Shown: positions 25,013-34,962, counted from the first letter of the stretch. The stretch: DNA of 64,000 nucleotides from Planctomycetota bacterium (GCA_024280885.1 JAJRPF010000056.1:83544-147543), one strand, 5' to 3'. Notes: a model not told the origin generated them from the sequence alone. Translations and numbers: made by a program.

Positions 25013-26711
25013 GTGCGTCTCCTCGGGATGCCGCGGGCAACCGCAACGTGAAGACCGCGCCGGTCGGCTTCTCGCCGTCTGGTGTCACTGCGACCGAGCC
25101 GCCCACGCCATCCATCAGTTCCTGGACGAGCGAGAGACCGAGGCCGGTCCCCGGGATGCCGTCGGCCTGCGCGCGAACGCCGCGGGTGTAGCGCGTGAAC
25201 ACCGTCTGAAGCTCACTCGCCGCGATGCCGGGACCCTCGTCGGCGACCGTCACGCAGACGTGTCTGTCTGCCGTGACGCTCCACGCGATCTCGATGGCGA
25301 CGCCGCTCTCGGTGAACTTCCCGGCATTGTCGAGCAGGTTTCCGAGACACCGCGCGAACGCCGTGGGATCTCCGCGCGCGACCACGTCATTTGCCCCGGT
25401 GACGTGCAGGTCGTCGGCACGCGCCGGATAGAGAGCGAGGAAGTCGGCGGATGCACTCTCGATGGCGTCGGCGATGTTCAAATCCTGCACGTCGTACGTG
25501 CGCTTGCCGTCTTCGAGCCGCGAGAGGTCGAGCAGGTTTGCGAGGAGCGACGTCAATCGGGCGGCTTCCCGGGCGATCACGTCTGCGTATCGCTCGCGCG
25601 CATCCGGGGCGACGTCGGTTCCGGTCAACATCTCGGCGTAGAGTCGCAGCGACGTGAGCGGCGTCCGCAGGTCATGTGCGATCTCGTTCAGAAAACGCGC
25701 GCGCGCCTCGTCGAGTCGCGCGCGACGCCGCAACGAGACGAAGAGCATCACCGGTGCCGCGAGCAGAACCAGGATGAGTGCCGCCCCGAGTGCGAACCAG
25801 CGGCGGACTTGCGTGCCCTTCCACCATGCGTCTCCGCTCGGGAGGAGCGCGGCCCAGGACCCGGCGAGCGGTTGATCCAGGTGGCCAGCCCAGGCGACGC
25901 TCTCGAGATCCGCGTCGGCGCCGCGATCCCCGAACCAGAAGAGCCGAACGTCCGCAGCACCCGGCAAGTCGATTTGTAGTGACTGCCGGTGTACGTCGCG
26001 TTCCGAAGGCACGACAACGAACGGGCGACCGACACCGAATGCGAGCAGCGCTCCACCATCGATCTCGTGGATGCCGACGCGACGGAGCAACGTGTCGATT
26101 GTCCCGGCGCTCTCGACCGCCGCAAGGAGGTCCATCAATGCCTCGGCCTGTTGCCAAGCGGGATCGTTGGGCTCCGTGCGTAACTGACGGCGGATGACGT
26201 ACGCCTTGGTCGCGGCGGGAAGAGGCGTTTCACGGAGCGTCGCGAGGGTGGGGGAGCGCAACGCTTCGGCGAAGAGCCGGTCGGTGGTGGACGCGCCGTC
26301 GAATTCCACCGGCGGTCGCCCGGATTCGATCTCGAGACGCACCTGAGAGTCCGCGAGCGCGGCCGCACTCAGGCCCATGAGACTCTCGTCTCCGCAGGAC
26401 CAGCGCTCCGACGACAGCGGCCCTTCGGCGAGACGCACGATGCCGGCGTGGCCCGCGATCTCGACCGGAATGTCGCGCAACCCGGGCGGCGCGGCAGTCG
26501 ACTCAAACTCGGCGCGAAAACGCTGGCGCAAGTCGGCCCCGCCATCCGGCAGTTCATCCAGGCGCGCTCGTACCTCCACGCGTCCATCGGCGAGAAACGG
26601 CGCGACCTGCGCGCGATACGACGACCGCGCCAGCAGGCAGAGCAGCCCCGCGACAGCCACCGGCAAGATCGCCAGAGGCAGGACCAACCACTCGACACGG
26701 AGACTTCGCAC
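25005..26711 (-). CDS. Membrane sensor histidine kinase
   Basis: A 568-residue two-component sensor. An N-terminal transmembrane segment (LVLPLAILPVAVAGLLCLLA) precedes a large extracytoplasmic sensor region to about residue 300, then a second membrane helix (FALGAALILVLLAAPVMLFV), the H box NEIAHDLRTPLTSLR with phospho-acceptor His346, and an ATPase domain with N box (CLGNLLDNAGKF), G1 (VADEGPGIA) and G2 (GTGLGLSLV) motifs. It is upstream of and overlaps its cognate OmpR-type regulator. The start is GTG at 26711; the ligand is unknown. Confidence 0.94.
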   Translation of the reverse strand: MRSLRVEWLVLPLAILPVAVAGLLCLLARSSYRAQVAPFLADGRVEVRARLDELPDGGADLRQRFRAEFESTAAPPGLRDIPVEIAGHAGIVRLAEGPLSSERWSCGDESLMGLSAAALADSQVRLEIESGRPPVEFDGASTTDRLFAEALRSPTLATLRETPLPAATKAYVIRRQLRTEPNDPAWQQAEALMDLLAAVESAGTIDTLLRRVGIHEIDGGALLAFGVGRPFVVVPSERDVHRQSLQIDLPGAADVRLFWFGDRGADADLESVAWAGHLDQPLAGSWAALLPSGDAWWKGTQVRRWFALGAALILVLLAAPVMLFVSLRRRARLDEARARFLNEIAHDLRTPLTSLRLYAEMLTGTDVAPDARERYADVIAREAARLTSLLANLLDLSRLEDGKRTYDVQDLNIADAIESASADFLALYPARADDLHVTGANDVVARGDPTAFARCLGNLLDNAGKFTESGVAIEIAWSVTADRHVCVTVADEGPGIAASELQTVFTRYTRGVRAQADGIPGTGLGLSLVQELMDGVGGSVAVTPDGEKPTGAVFTLRLPAASRGDARA

Positions 26712-26817
26712 GCCAGGAGGCTACTGCCTCGGCGCGCCTGATTGTCAGCGGAGTGTCAGGAGGTACGCGGACGCGAGCACGGCCGCAGGCGAGCGCCCAC
26801 CGATGCACGGATCCGCG

Positions 26818-28425
26818 CTATTGGTCGCCCTGCTCGCGCCACCAACGCAGCCAGGCCTTCGCATCTTCGCCGTGGGGCTGGCTCGTGATCTCGTAGAGCG
26901 CGATCGCAGAGTACCGGCGCGTCTTCTTCTTCTTCAACGCCTCGATCAGGGCGGGGACGGCCGGCCGGCCGATCGTTGTGAGCGCGCCCATCAATGCCGT
27001 CCGCATCTCGTGGTCGACCTTCTCGGTCAGCCGTACGGCGAGTGGTGGGCCCGCTCGGCCGTCGGCCGCCGCGCGCATGGCTGCGATCACGTCCATCTGC
27101 GTCTCTCGGTCCTTCGACTCGATCCCGACAACCAACCCGGGAACGCCGAGCGCGCCCAGTTCGCCGAGGACCCCGAGTGCGGCATCGCGTGCTCCGGTGG
27201 ACTTCGCCGCGGCCACGAACTCGCCGAGCGAGGCTCCCGCGTAGCGCGCCTCGACCGGACCCTTGCGTGCGAGAGCCGCGAGCGACCGAACGGCCCCGAG
27301 CGCGAGCGCGTCGCTGCGTTCCCGGCGGAAGCGACCGAGCGACGTGCACGTACGGCTGCCTCCGAGGCGTACCAGTGCGAGGAACATCGCGTCGCGAACG
27401 CCCGCGTCCTTCTCGCGCCGGAGTGCGGACTGGATGGCGAGCGCAGCGGGCGTCCAGCCGAGCGACGCAAGTCGATCTGCCGTCGCGCGGCGTTCCTCCG
27501 GCACGGTCGATGACAAGCCCGCGGAGAGACGCCCGGCGATTGCGGACTCGCGGCCCGCCTCATCGTTGCGCTTCACGGCGTCCGGGTCCTCGTTGCGCCG
27601 CTTGCGATAGAAGTCCTTGAGACGGCCCGAGAGCTCCGAGACACGACCGAGGGCCTCGGTGTACGCCGCCGACGCCGTGTCGTCGGTCGAGACGAGCACT
27701 TCGAGCCAGCGTTCCACGGCCCCGGCCACGTCACTCGGTCGCGCCTTCTCGTGGGCTCGGGCCAGTTCCAGTGGGCTGCGAACCGGCGGCGGGACGGCGG
27801 GCGGTTCCGGCCGGAGAGGCGCCGATGCGGGAGCTGTCGGACGAGGGTCCGCACGTTCAGGAGCAGGCGGCGTCGGTGTCGGCACCGGTGGCTTGTCGCC
27901 CGAGCGTGATGTTCCTCCGATCCCGCTGGTCCCGCCGCCGGTCCCGTCGGTCCCGCTCCCACCGGTGCTCGTGCCATCAGTCCCGCGGTCTGACTTCTCA
28001 GGGCGACTGTCCGAGGCGCCGCTTCGTGTGGGGACTGCACCGCCCTTGGCCGCGGCATGCATGGCCGCCATGATCCCGATCGGCGCATCCTTCTTTAGCC
28101 AGAACACCATCATGTTGATGTTCACCATGCGCTGATCGAGCGCCTCGATCTGATCTGGATTCGCGTCACAGTGCGCATCCAACACTTGGTAGACCCGCTT
28201 GAGTAAGCCATACGACTCGATGATTGCTGCGTTGCGTTGCTTGCGCGTGAGCGAGGTGTCGCCAGCGCGATTGAACGCCTGTGCTCCCGCTTCCTCACTC
28301 TGCGCAAGCTCATTCCAATCAAGCTCATCGGCGTATGCAATTGAGCATGCAATGCGGTCCACCGGCGGCGCTGCGTAGGCGAGGACCACCAGCAGAAGGG
28401 CTGTCGCCGCGAGTCTCTTGCGCAT
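26818..28425 (-). CDS. Exported HEAT-repeat protein with low-complexity linker
   Basis: A 535-residue protein with a signal-like N-terminus (RLAATALLLVVLAYAAPPVD), a helical N-domain, then a glycine/threonine/serine linker followed by a proline-rich one (about residues 135-215, e.g. PPVPTPTPPAPERADPRP), and a C-terminal HEAT-repeat array (ALGAVRSLAALARKG, AALGVLGELGALG, MDVIAAMRAAADG, ALMGALTTIGRPAVPALIEA). It ends in WLRWWREQGDQ, a common ending for planctomycete HEAT proteins. ATG at 28425 shares its first base with the preceding gene's stop, so the two HEAT genes are coupled. Confidence 0.85.
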   Translation of the reverse strand: MRKRLAATALLLVVLAYAAPPVDRIACSIAYADELDWNELAQSEEAGAQAFNRAGDTSLTRKQRNAAIIESYGLLKRVYQVLDAHCDANPDQIEALDQRMVNINMMVFWLKKDAPIGIMAAMHAAAKGGAVPTRSGASDSRPEKSDRGTDGTSTGGSGTDGTGGGTSGIGGTSRSGDKPPVPTPTPPAPERADPRPTAPASAPLRPEPPAVPPPVRSPLELARAHEKARPSDVAGAVERWLEVLVSTDDTASAAYTEALGRVSELSGRLKDFYRKRRNEDPDAVKRNDEAGRESAIAGRLSAGLSSTVPEERRATADRLASLGWTPAALAIQSALRREKDAGVRDAMFLALVRLGGSRTCTSLGRFRRERSDALALGAVRSLAALARKGPVEARYAGASLGEFVAAAKSTGARDAALGVLGELGALGVPGLVVGIESKDRETQMDVIAAMRAAADGRAGPPLAVRLTEKVDHEMRTALMGALTTIGRPAVPALIEALKKKKTRRYSAIALYEITSQPHGEDAKAWLRWWREQGDQ

Positions 28426-29264
28426 CACTTCTTCGGATCGGCCGGGGCGGCCGGAATGCTGCCCAGCGCCTCGCGAGCCGCCCGGCGAACGTCCGCGCTC
28501 TTGTCCTTCTTGGCCACTTTCTCAAGCGCCGAACGCGCGCTGGCTGCGCGCAGGGCTCCGAGTGACCGACACGCGCGCAGTCGCACGATGGAGTTCCCGT
28601 CACGTGTCGCCATCTTGATCAGCGGTTCGATCACGCGGTCGTCGGCGAGAGTGGCCATCGCCTCGGCGACGGCCTCGCGGATCTGCGACTCCTTCCGTTT
28701 CGCGAGCTTGAGCATCAAGTCGGCGAGTCCGGGTGCGGTTCTGTCGAGTTGAACGACCGCCTTGATGGCAGCGCGGATGACCACGACCTTCTTGTTCTTC
28801 GTCGCTTCGATCAGTGTGGGAATGGCGCGCTTGTCCCCGATGCTCACCAGAGATCGGCAGGACTCGGCGGCGATCAACACGTTCTTGGCGCGTACGCCTT
28901 GCTTGCCACAGAGGAAGTCCACGGCTTCCTTGTTCCCCGGCCAGCCGAGTGCATCGATCGCGTACGTGCTCCACTCGGCGTTCTTCGACTTCTTGATGTA
29001 CTTGATGAGGATGTCGCGAGCGCTCTGCGTGCGCAGCCTGCCGAGATCCTCGAGCGCGCTCTTGACGTCCAACTTGTTACTCGCGTCGAGCAGCTTGAGG
29101 AGTTCCTGTGCGCGCGCGATCTGCTCGGCGGTCTCTACCGGGCGCTCGTCCCCGTCCTTGCCCTCGGCGGCCTGCGCCGGCGCGTCCGCCGCTACGAGAG
29201 GCGCGACGAAGAGCGCGCTTCCGATCGACAGCGCAAGCGCCGTCGTGATGGCGATCGATTTCAT
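28425..29264 (-). CDS. Exported HEAT-repeat protein
   Basis: A 279-residue protein with a signal peptide (residues 1-26, ending LVAADA) and about five HEAT-type helical repeats, e.g. ALEDLGRLRTQSARDILIKY, AESCRSLVSIGDKRAIPTLI, AVAEAMATLADDRVIEPLIK, ACRSLGALRAASARSALEKV. Such solenoids act as protein-interaction scaffolds. It overlaps the following larger HEAT protein by one base and was probably co-transcribed with it from a promoter in the divergent gap at 29265-29412. Confidence 0.88.
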   Translation of the reverse strand: MKSIAITTALALSIGSALFVAPLVAADAPAQAAEGKDGDERPVETAEQIARAQELLKLLDASNKLDVKSALEDLGRLRTQSARDILIKYIKKSKNAEWSTYAIDALGWPGNKEAVDFLCGKQGVRAKNVLIAAESCRSLVSIGDKRAIPTLIEATKNKKVVVIRAAIKAVVQLDRTAPGLADLMLKLAKRKESQIREAVAEAMATLADDRVIEPLIKMATRDGNSIVRLRACRSLGALRAASARSALEKVAKKDKSADVRRAAREALGSIPAAPADPKK

Positions 29265-29412
29265 CTGGATGTCTCTCCTCGTATTGAACCCGCATCCTCA
29301 CATCACACATGCCGAGCTTACCCTCCGGTGACGGATCGGGAACGGTATCTGGCCCGAGATGATTGGAAGTCCGTCGTCTCGTGGGAGCTTGCGGCCTGCT
29401 ACTCTCTTGGTC

Positions 29413-31527
29413 ATGGGGATTCGATACAGACTCGTAGCAGGCGTCGTCGTAATTGGCATGACGGCGGGGTTCTTGTCCGGTGGGCAAGAGGCGCGTGCGG
29501 AAGAGACGCTCGAACAGGGCCTCGATCGATGTCGGGCGCTCGTCCTGGAAGAGGAATGGTCGAGAGCCGAGGCCGCGATGCGCGCTGTCCTGAAAGAGCA
29601 CGAAGGCAACGTCATGGCCTTCGGTCACATCGACGAGATCGAGGAGACGCTGCGTCTCTGCATGTTCCGCCAGGAACACGGGATGCCGACTCCCGAGCAG
29701 ATCTTCGGCGCGCCGGTGAAGCGCTTCGATCGCCACTCGCGCAAGGTCACGCTCGAATTCGACTTGCCCTCCGGGTCGCAGTGGAAGAAGACGGGCGAAC
29801 TCAATCTCTTCGACGTCCGTTTCGAGGGCTCGTTCACGCTCGGTTTCAGCGGCAGCCAGAAGCGGATCTTCGGCGTGCTGATCTGCTACGACGTCGAGAA
29901 GAAGGGGGGCTACGTCATGACCTCCGGCTCCGCGATCGAGGGCTACCAGACGATGCGCTCGGAGTTCGTACGCGTGGGGGAGACGGGGGATCGGAAGACG
30001 CTCGCGACCAAGACCCCGCCGACTACCAGCCTTTCGCGGGTTGAATTCGTTGTGCAGCGTCAGGGCGGAGCCTTCACGGTCAAGCGCAACGGGAAGTCCC
30101 TGCTGAAGGCGCGGGATAGCAAGTACTCATCCGGCTACTTCGCCGCGCTCGGTGGGATATCCGAGATCTCCCTCAAGGCGCGCGTGGATCGACATTGGAT
30201 GCGCGGCCGTGTCGGTGACCTCCTTGCCGCGAACTACGCCGAGTGGACGAAGACCAAGTGGAAACGGGACAAGGACCTGCCGGGCTGGCTCGCCCGAGGC
30301 CCCGCTGCGTTTCAGAACGAGCCGCTCACGCAATGGCCATCTGACCTGCCCCTCGGTCGCCGCAAGGAGTTGAACCGCGCGTTGAACTTCTATCTCGATG
30401 AGAAGCCCCTCGAGTTCCTCGTCGCCGTTGCGACCCTGGGCAAGCTTCCGAAGCGGACGAGGCTGTGGATCAACGGTCTCGGTCAGTTGACGGCGACGAC
30501 CTATAAGGCCGCCGAAAAGTCGTTCTCGACTCTGCTTGAGTTGGAGCCGGAGTTTCGACCCGCGCTCGTGTTCCGCGGGATGGCGCGTCGTGGACTCCGT
30601 GATCGCGAGGGTGCGCTTGCCGATTTCAAGGCCGCCGAAGACGGGGCCTCGCAGTACCCGCACCTCTACGCCGGGCGGGCATTCATCTATCTCTTCGACC
30701 ATGACGTCGACGCCGCCTACGCGACGCTTGCCGAGGCCACGGCGAAGGGGATCGTCGGTCCCGTGATCGACGACCTGCGCGGTTGGGTGCATCGCGCCCG
30801 CCGCGGGCCGCAGTGGACCGAGCGCTTCGAGCACGAGACGGAGCACTTCATCGTCATGAGCGACCACGGGAAGAAGCTCTGCTACGAGGTCGGGACGGCT
30901 CTTGAGAACGCCCGCAAGAAGTACGCGAAGCCCTTCGGTGAGATACCGCCGGGAGCGCCGAAGGCGCGTGTCTTCGTCTTCGCGGGACGCGAGGGCTATC
31001 TCGACTACGCGGGCGACTTGGCGATGGATCTGTCATGGACGTCGGGCGTCTACATCCCCGTCCTGCGCGAACTCGTGATCTGGGTACCGTTCGATCGCAC
31101 CGACCTCGATCACACGGTGCGACACGAGGGCTTTCACCAGTATCTGCACAACTTCGTCGAGGACGCGCCGCTGTGGTTCAACGAGGGCTGGGCCGAGAAC
31201 TTCGGTGCGACACGCGGCGACGAGCGGCGCGGCGATCTCATCGGCTGGCGGCGCTACATCGAGGGACTCACGCCCCTGCGTGAGTTGCTGCGCATGGACC
31301 GCCGGAGGTTCCTTGCGAAGGCGGCGCTGCACTATCCGGAGAGCGACGACGTCGTTCGATTCCTGCGCACGACGAGGGACAAGAAGCTCCGGCCGATGCT
31401 CCCCGCGTATCTCGCGGCACTCATTGCGGGGAAGTCGGCTCAGGAAGCCTACGACGCCGTCTTCGCGCCGCAGATCGACGCACTACAAACCGGCTTCGAC
31501 AAGTACATGAAAGCCGGGGGCAAGTAG
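29413..31527 (+). CDS. Exported zincin-type metallopeptidase with TPR region, DUF1570-like
   Basis: A 704-residue exported protein. Signal peptide at residues 1-31 (GVVVIGMTAGFLSGGQEARA). The N-terminal ~250 residues include a beta-rich lectin/concanavalin-like segment; the middle has TPR-like helices (AAEKSFSTLLELEPEFRPAL, then GALADFKAAEDG). The C-terminal third holds the zinc-binding motif HEGFH (His571, Glu572, His575) followed by WFNEGWAENF, where a downstream Glu is the third ligand of gluzincin-type peptidases. This layout matches planctomycete DUF1570-type proteins. ATG at 29413 gives a normal signal peptide. A dispersed repeat follows the stop. Confidence 0.85.
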   Translation: MGIRYRLVAGVVVIGMTAGFLSGGQEARAEETLEQGLDRCRALVLEEEWSRAEAAMRAVLKEHEGNVMAFGHIDEIEETLRLCMFRQEHGMPTPEQIFGAPVKRFDRHSRKVTLEFDLPSGSQWKKTGELNLFDVRFEGSFTLGFSGSQKRIFGVLICYDVEKKGGYVMTSGSAIEGYQTMRSEFVRVGETGDRKTLATKTPPTTSLSRVEFVVQRQGGAFTVKRNGKSLLKARDSKYSSGYFAALGGISEISLKARVDRHWMRGRVGDLLAANYAEWTKTKWKRDKDLPGWLARGPAAFQNEPLTQWPSDLPLGRRKELNRALNFYLDEKPLEFLVAVATLGKLPKRTRLWINGLGQLTATTYKAAEKSFSTLLELEPEFRPALVFRGMARRGLRDREGALADFKAAEDGASQYPHLYAGRAFIYLFDHDVDAAYATLAEATAKGIVGPVIDDLRGWVHRARRGPQWTERFEHETEHFIVMSDHGKKLCYEVGTALENARKKYAKPFGEIPPGAPKARVFVFAGREGYLDYAGDLAMDLSWTSGVYIPVLRELVIWVPFDRTDLDHTVRHEGFHQYLHNFVEDAPLWFNEGWAENFGATRGDERRGDLIGWRRYIEGLTPLRELLRMDRRRFLAKAALHYPESDDVVRFLRTTRDKKLRPMLPAYLAALIAGKSAQEAYDAVFAPQIDALQTGFDKYMKAGGK

Positions 31528-31566
31528 CCGCGACGAGGGGTTTCACTTGCCGGTCGGAGGTTGAGA

Positions 31567-31717
31567 GGATCGTACCCGGGCGTCGGCGGGGCACCTGGCC
31601 TCGACAAGAGATCTCGTTGCTCCGCCGCCGACCGGGGACGGCGGGGCGTTGTCTCGAGTTCTTCGGAGTTCCGGCGCCGCCCCGCGGTCCCCGTCGAGCG
31701 GCGGACCGAGGGCGTCG
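31567..31717 (+). repeat. Dispersed repeat, copy B
   Basis: About 150 nt beginning 40 nt after the stop of the metallopeptidase gene, with landmarks GGATCGTACCCGGGCGTCGG, AAGAG, CTCGTTGCTCCGCCGCCGAC and CGGGGACGGCGGG, ending near GGCGGACCGAGGGCGTCGCG. It matches copy A (21167-21300) on the opposite strand. Both copies read in the same direction as the gene they follow. The remainder of 31528-31806 holds no gene that I can support. Confidence 0.85.
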
Positions 31718-31806
31718 CGGTGTCTGAGCCAGCCGAGACCGCCCCTCGCCGGGTACCATTCAATTGGGGGCTCCGAACGGGACGGATGGCGAGTCTCCTT
31801 TCGGGA

Positions 31807-32745
31807 CTACGCGCGCGTCGGTTCCACCAGCGCACCGACGTGCGCTTCTACCGACGCGGCAAGACCTTCGAGGTCGTAGCCGCCTTCGAGCAGACTCACG
31901 AGGTTGCCGCCGGCCAGATCGCGCAGGAGATGCGTCATGCGCGCGAATGCGTCTTCCGTGACGCGGGTCCCGGAGAGTGGGTCGTGGACGTGCGCGTCGA
32001 AGCCCGCGGAAACGAGGATGAGTCCGGGATCGAAGTCCTCGAGGGCCGGCATGAGCGCCGTCTCGAAGTGAGCGAGATACTCCGTGTCACCGGATCCGCT
32101 CGACAGGGGGACGTTCAGCGTGGCGCCGCGCCCATCGCCCTTCCCGATTTCGCTCTCCGCGCCGGTGCCCGGGTACCACGGCCATTGGTGCAGGCTGGCG
32201 TAGAAGACGTCGTTGCGCTCCTCGAAGATGTGCTGTGTGCCGTTGCCATGATGGACGTCCCAGTCCACGATCGCGACCCTGTCGATGCCGCGCCCGCGAG
32301 CGTGGTTCGCGGCCACAGCGATGTTGTTGAAGAGGCAGAAGCCCATCGACCGATCACGCTCCGCGTGGTGGCCCGGTGGGCGGCAGGCGACGAAGGCGTT
32401 CGTCCAGACGCCGTCGAGCACGCGGTCTACGGCGTCGATTGCTCCGCCGACCGCCACGAGCGCGGCCTGGTACGAGTCGGCCGAGACAATTGTATCGCCG
32501 CCGTCCAGCACCGCTGATCCGGCCTCGGATCCGCGTCGGACACGCGCGATGACCTCGGTGTCGTGCGTCCGGGCGATGATCTCCGGCGAGACCGGCTGGG
32601 GCTCGTGGGAGGCCAGCTCCGCGGTCAATCCGCACTCGCGAAGGCGGGCTGTCACGGCGCGGAGACGATCCGGTCGCTCGGGATGTCCGGCGCCGGTGTC
32701 GTGTTGCAGGAAGATCGGGTGGGAGACGAGTCCGGTGGTGTTCAC
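31807..32745 (-). CDS. Histone deacetylase/acetoin-utilisation family amidohydrolase
   Basis: A 312-residue zinc-dependent deacetylase-like enzyme acting on acetyl-lysine, acetylpolyamine or similar amides. Family motifs in order: HDTGAGHPERPDRL near the start, CRPPGHHAERDRSMGFCLFN with the catalytic His pair, VAIVDWDVHHGNGTQHIF with zinc-binding Asp and His, VSAGFDAHVHDPL with the second Asp, and a final EGGYDLEGLAASV. All catalytic positions are intact. GTG at 32745 is chosen because it puts the HDTGAGHPERPDR motif at the usual distance; no good ribosome-binding site is visible, so the start is tentative. It is divergent from htpG. Confidence 0.92.
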   Translation of the reverse strand: MNTTGLVSHPIFLQHDTGAGHPERPDRLRAVTARLRECGLTAELASHEPQPVSPEIIARTHDTEVIARVRRGSEAGSAVLDGGDTIVSADSYQAALVAVGGAIDAVDRVLDGVWTNAFVACRPPGHHAERDRSMGFCLFNNIAVAANHARGRGIDRVAIVDWDVHHGNGTQHIFEERNDVFYASLHQWPWYPGTGAESEIGKGDGRGATLNVPLSSGSGDTEYLAHFETALMPALEDFDPGLILVSAGFDAHVHDPLSGTRVTEDAFARMTHLLRDLAGGNLVSLLEGGYDLEGLAASVEAHVGALVEPTRA

Positions 32746-32902
32746 GCACGTCAGTGTCGCGCATCGGACGCGACCCCCGGAATCGCTTCTGCGCGGAGGC
32801 CCGGGATGCGTACGTTCCCGCTGCACTCCTCGATCATGGGGAGGATGGACAGAGGGCGCGTCTCGGATCCGGGACCAGCCCACGCAGCAAGGAGAGCGCA
32901 CC

Positions 32903-34936
32903 GTGACGAAGCAGCCCGAGAAGCACACGTTCCAGGCCGAGGTCAATCAGATCCTGTCGCTGGTCGTCAACTCGCTCTACACGCACAAGGAGATCTTCCT
33001 GCGGGAGCTGATCAGCAACGCGAGCGACGCGCTGGATCACCTCTCGTTCCGCGCGCTGACCGAGCCGGATGTGCTCGGCGAAGATCCGACGCTGGAGATC
33101 CGGGTCGCCGCTGACACCGACGCGCGCACGCTCACGATCTCCGACAATGGCGTCGGCATGGGGCACGACGAGTTGGTCCAGAATCTCGGCACGATCGCGC
33201 ACTCCGGGACGAAGCAACTTGCCGAGCGGATGAAGGCTGGCGCCGGCGACGTCAACCTGATCGGGCAATTCGGCGTCGGCTTCTACTCGGCGTTTCTCGT
33301 GGCGGATCGCGTCGAGGTCATCTCGCGTCTGGCCGGTTCGGATCAGGCGTATCGGTGGGAGAGCAACGCCGACGGTTCGTACACGATCGAGGACGCGGAA
33401 CGCGCTGGCCGGGGCACGGACGTCATCCTGCACCTGAAGGTCGACACCGACGGGACCGACGAGAACAAGCAGGACCCTGCCGAGTTCATGCGTGAGTGGG
33501 TGTTGCGTGATCTCGTGCGCAAGTACAGCGACTACGTCCGCCATCCGATCCGGCTGCGCGTCGAGAAGTCGGAGACCGTTGGCGAGGGCGACGACGCGAA
33601 GACCGAGACGAGCGTCGAGTGGGAGCAGGCCAACAGCGCCTCCGCCCTCTGGACGCGACCGAAGAGCGAGATCACGGACGACGCCGCCACCGAGTTCTAC
33701 AAGCATCTGACACACGACTGGGAAGCGCCGCTCGCGCACACCCACTTCAAGGTCGAGGGCATGCAGGAGATGGCCGGGCTGCTCTTCGTCCCGCGGCGCG
33801 CGCCCATGGAGACGCTCGCTCGGCGCAAGACCGGTGTGCGGCTCTTCGTGAAGCGCGTCTTCATCATGGACGACTGCGAGGAGTTGCTGCCAGACTACCT
33901 GCGCTTCATCCGCGGTGTCGTGGACTCCGATGATCTACCGCTCAACGTCTCGCGCGAGGTGCTCCAGAAGGATCGGACGACAACCGCTATTCGCAAGCAA
34001 GTCGTGCGACACGCTCTGCGCATGCTCGAGTCGCTCGCGGATCGCGATGACGACGCGGATGCCGCAGCGAAGCAGGAAGATGTCGCCGGCGAGGATGAGG
34101 CGGATGACTCGGATGACTCGGACGGCACGGATGCTGCGGACACGAAGACCGACACGCCGTCCTACGACGACTTCTGGTCGCAGTTCGGGATCATCCTGAA
34201 GGAAGGCGTTCACTCCGACACCGCGAACCGCGACAAGATCGCGCGGCTACTGCGCTTCCAGTCGAGCGCCTCGTCCGAGTTGACGTCCCTGGCGGCCTAC
34301 GTCGAGCGGATGAAGGAAGGGCAGGAAGGCATCTACTACGTCTCTGCACCGAACCGCGCGGCAGCAGAAGCGAGTCCGCATCTCGAGGCGCTCCGCAAGA
34401 AGGAGTACGAGGTCCTCTACATGACGGACCCGATCGACGAGTGGGTCGTCGATGGGCTGCGCTCGTTCGACGAGCGCGACTTCGTCTCGGCCGCGAAGGG
34501 CGCTCTCGATCTACCCGAGAGCGACGAGGAGAAGGAAGAGCGCGAAGAGAAGGCGGGCACGCTCGAGGGTTTGATTGCTGGCATGAAAACGGCGCTCGGC
34601 GAGCACGTCGAAGATGTCCGTGTCACGAGTCGTCTGACCGACTCCCCGGCTTGCCTTGTCGTTGGCGAGGGCGGCATCGCACCGCACGTCGAGCGCCTGC
34701 TCCGGGCCCAGAACATGGAGATGCCCGCACAGAAGCGCATTCTGGAGATCAACCCGGCGCATCCCGTGGTTGAGCGGTTGAATACCCTGGCGGCCGACGA
34801 GTCCGGCGGCGAAGAGCTCTCCGAGTGGGCGCATCTGCTCTACGACCAGGCATTGATCGCCGAGGGCAGCCCGCCGTCCGACCCGGTGAGCTTCGCCCGG
34901 CGCATCACGCGCTTGCTCGAAGCGAAGCTGAGCTAA
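32903..34936 (+). CDS. htpG: Hsp90-family chaperone HtpG
   Basis: ATP-dependent cytosolic chaperone, 677 residues. The N-terminal GHKL ATPase has EIFLRELISNASDALD, ISDNGVGM, GTIAHSGTK and GQFGVGFYSAFLVAD; the middle domain has FVPRRAP and RRVGV-like KTGVRLFVKRVFIMDD; the C-terminal dimerisation domain follows. The GTG at 32903 has GGAGAG 12 nt upstream and gives the family start; the frame extends further upstream without homology. Oddity: residues ~381-416 form a very acidic insertion (AGEDEADDSDDSDGTDAADT) before SYDDFWSQFG, making the protein longer than the usual 610-640 residues. Confidence 0.95.
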   Translation: MTKQPEKHTFQAEVNQILSLVVNSLYTHKEIFLRELISNASDALDHLSFRALTEPDVLGEDPTLEIRVAADTDARTLTISDNGVGMGHDELVQNLGTIAHSGTKQLAERMKAGAGDVNLIGQFGVGFYSAFLVADRVEVISRLAGSDQAYRWESNADGSYTIEDAERAGRGTDVILHLKVDTDGTDENKQDPAEFMREWVLRDLVRKYSDYVRHPIRLRVEKSETVGEGDDAKTETSVEWEQANSASALWTRPKSEITDDAATEFYKHLTHDWEAPLAHTHFKVEGMQEMAGLLFVPRRAPMETLARRKTGVRLFVKRVFIMDDCEELLPDYLRFIRGVVDSDDLPLNVSREVLQKDRTTTAIRKQVVRHALRMLESLADRDDDADAAAKQEDVAGEDEADDSDDSDGTDAADTKTDTPSYDDFWSQFGIILKEGVHSDTANRDKIARLLRFQSSASSELTSLAAYVERMKEGQEGIYYVSAPNRAAAEASPHLEALRKKEYEVLYMTDPIDEWVVDGLRSFDERDFVSAAKGALDLPESDEEKEEREEKAGTLEGLIAGMKTALGEHVEDVRVTSRLTDSPACLVVGEGGIAPHVERLLRAQNMEMPAQKRILEINPAHPVVERLNTLAADESGGEELSEWAHLLYDQALIAEGSPPSDPVSFARRITRLLEAKLS

Positions 34937-34962
34937 CTCCCGCTGATAGGGTTTCCGCCACG

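Noticed and set aside
32285..32902. 5' extension of htpG by about 200 codons
   Set aside because: The extension overlaps the divergent deacetylase gene antisense and has no HtpG similarity; GTG 32903 with a ribosome-binding site gives the family start.
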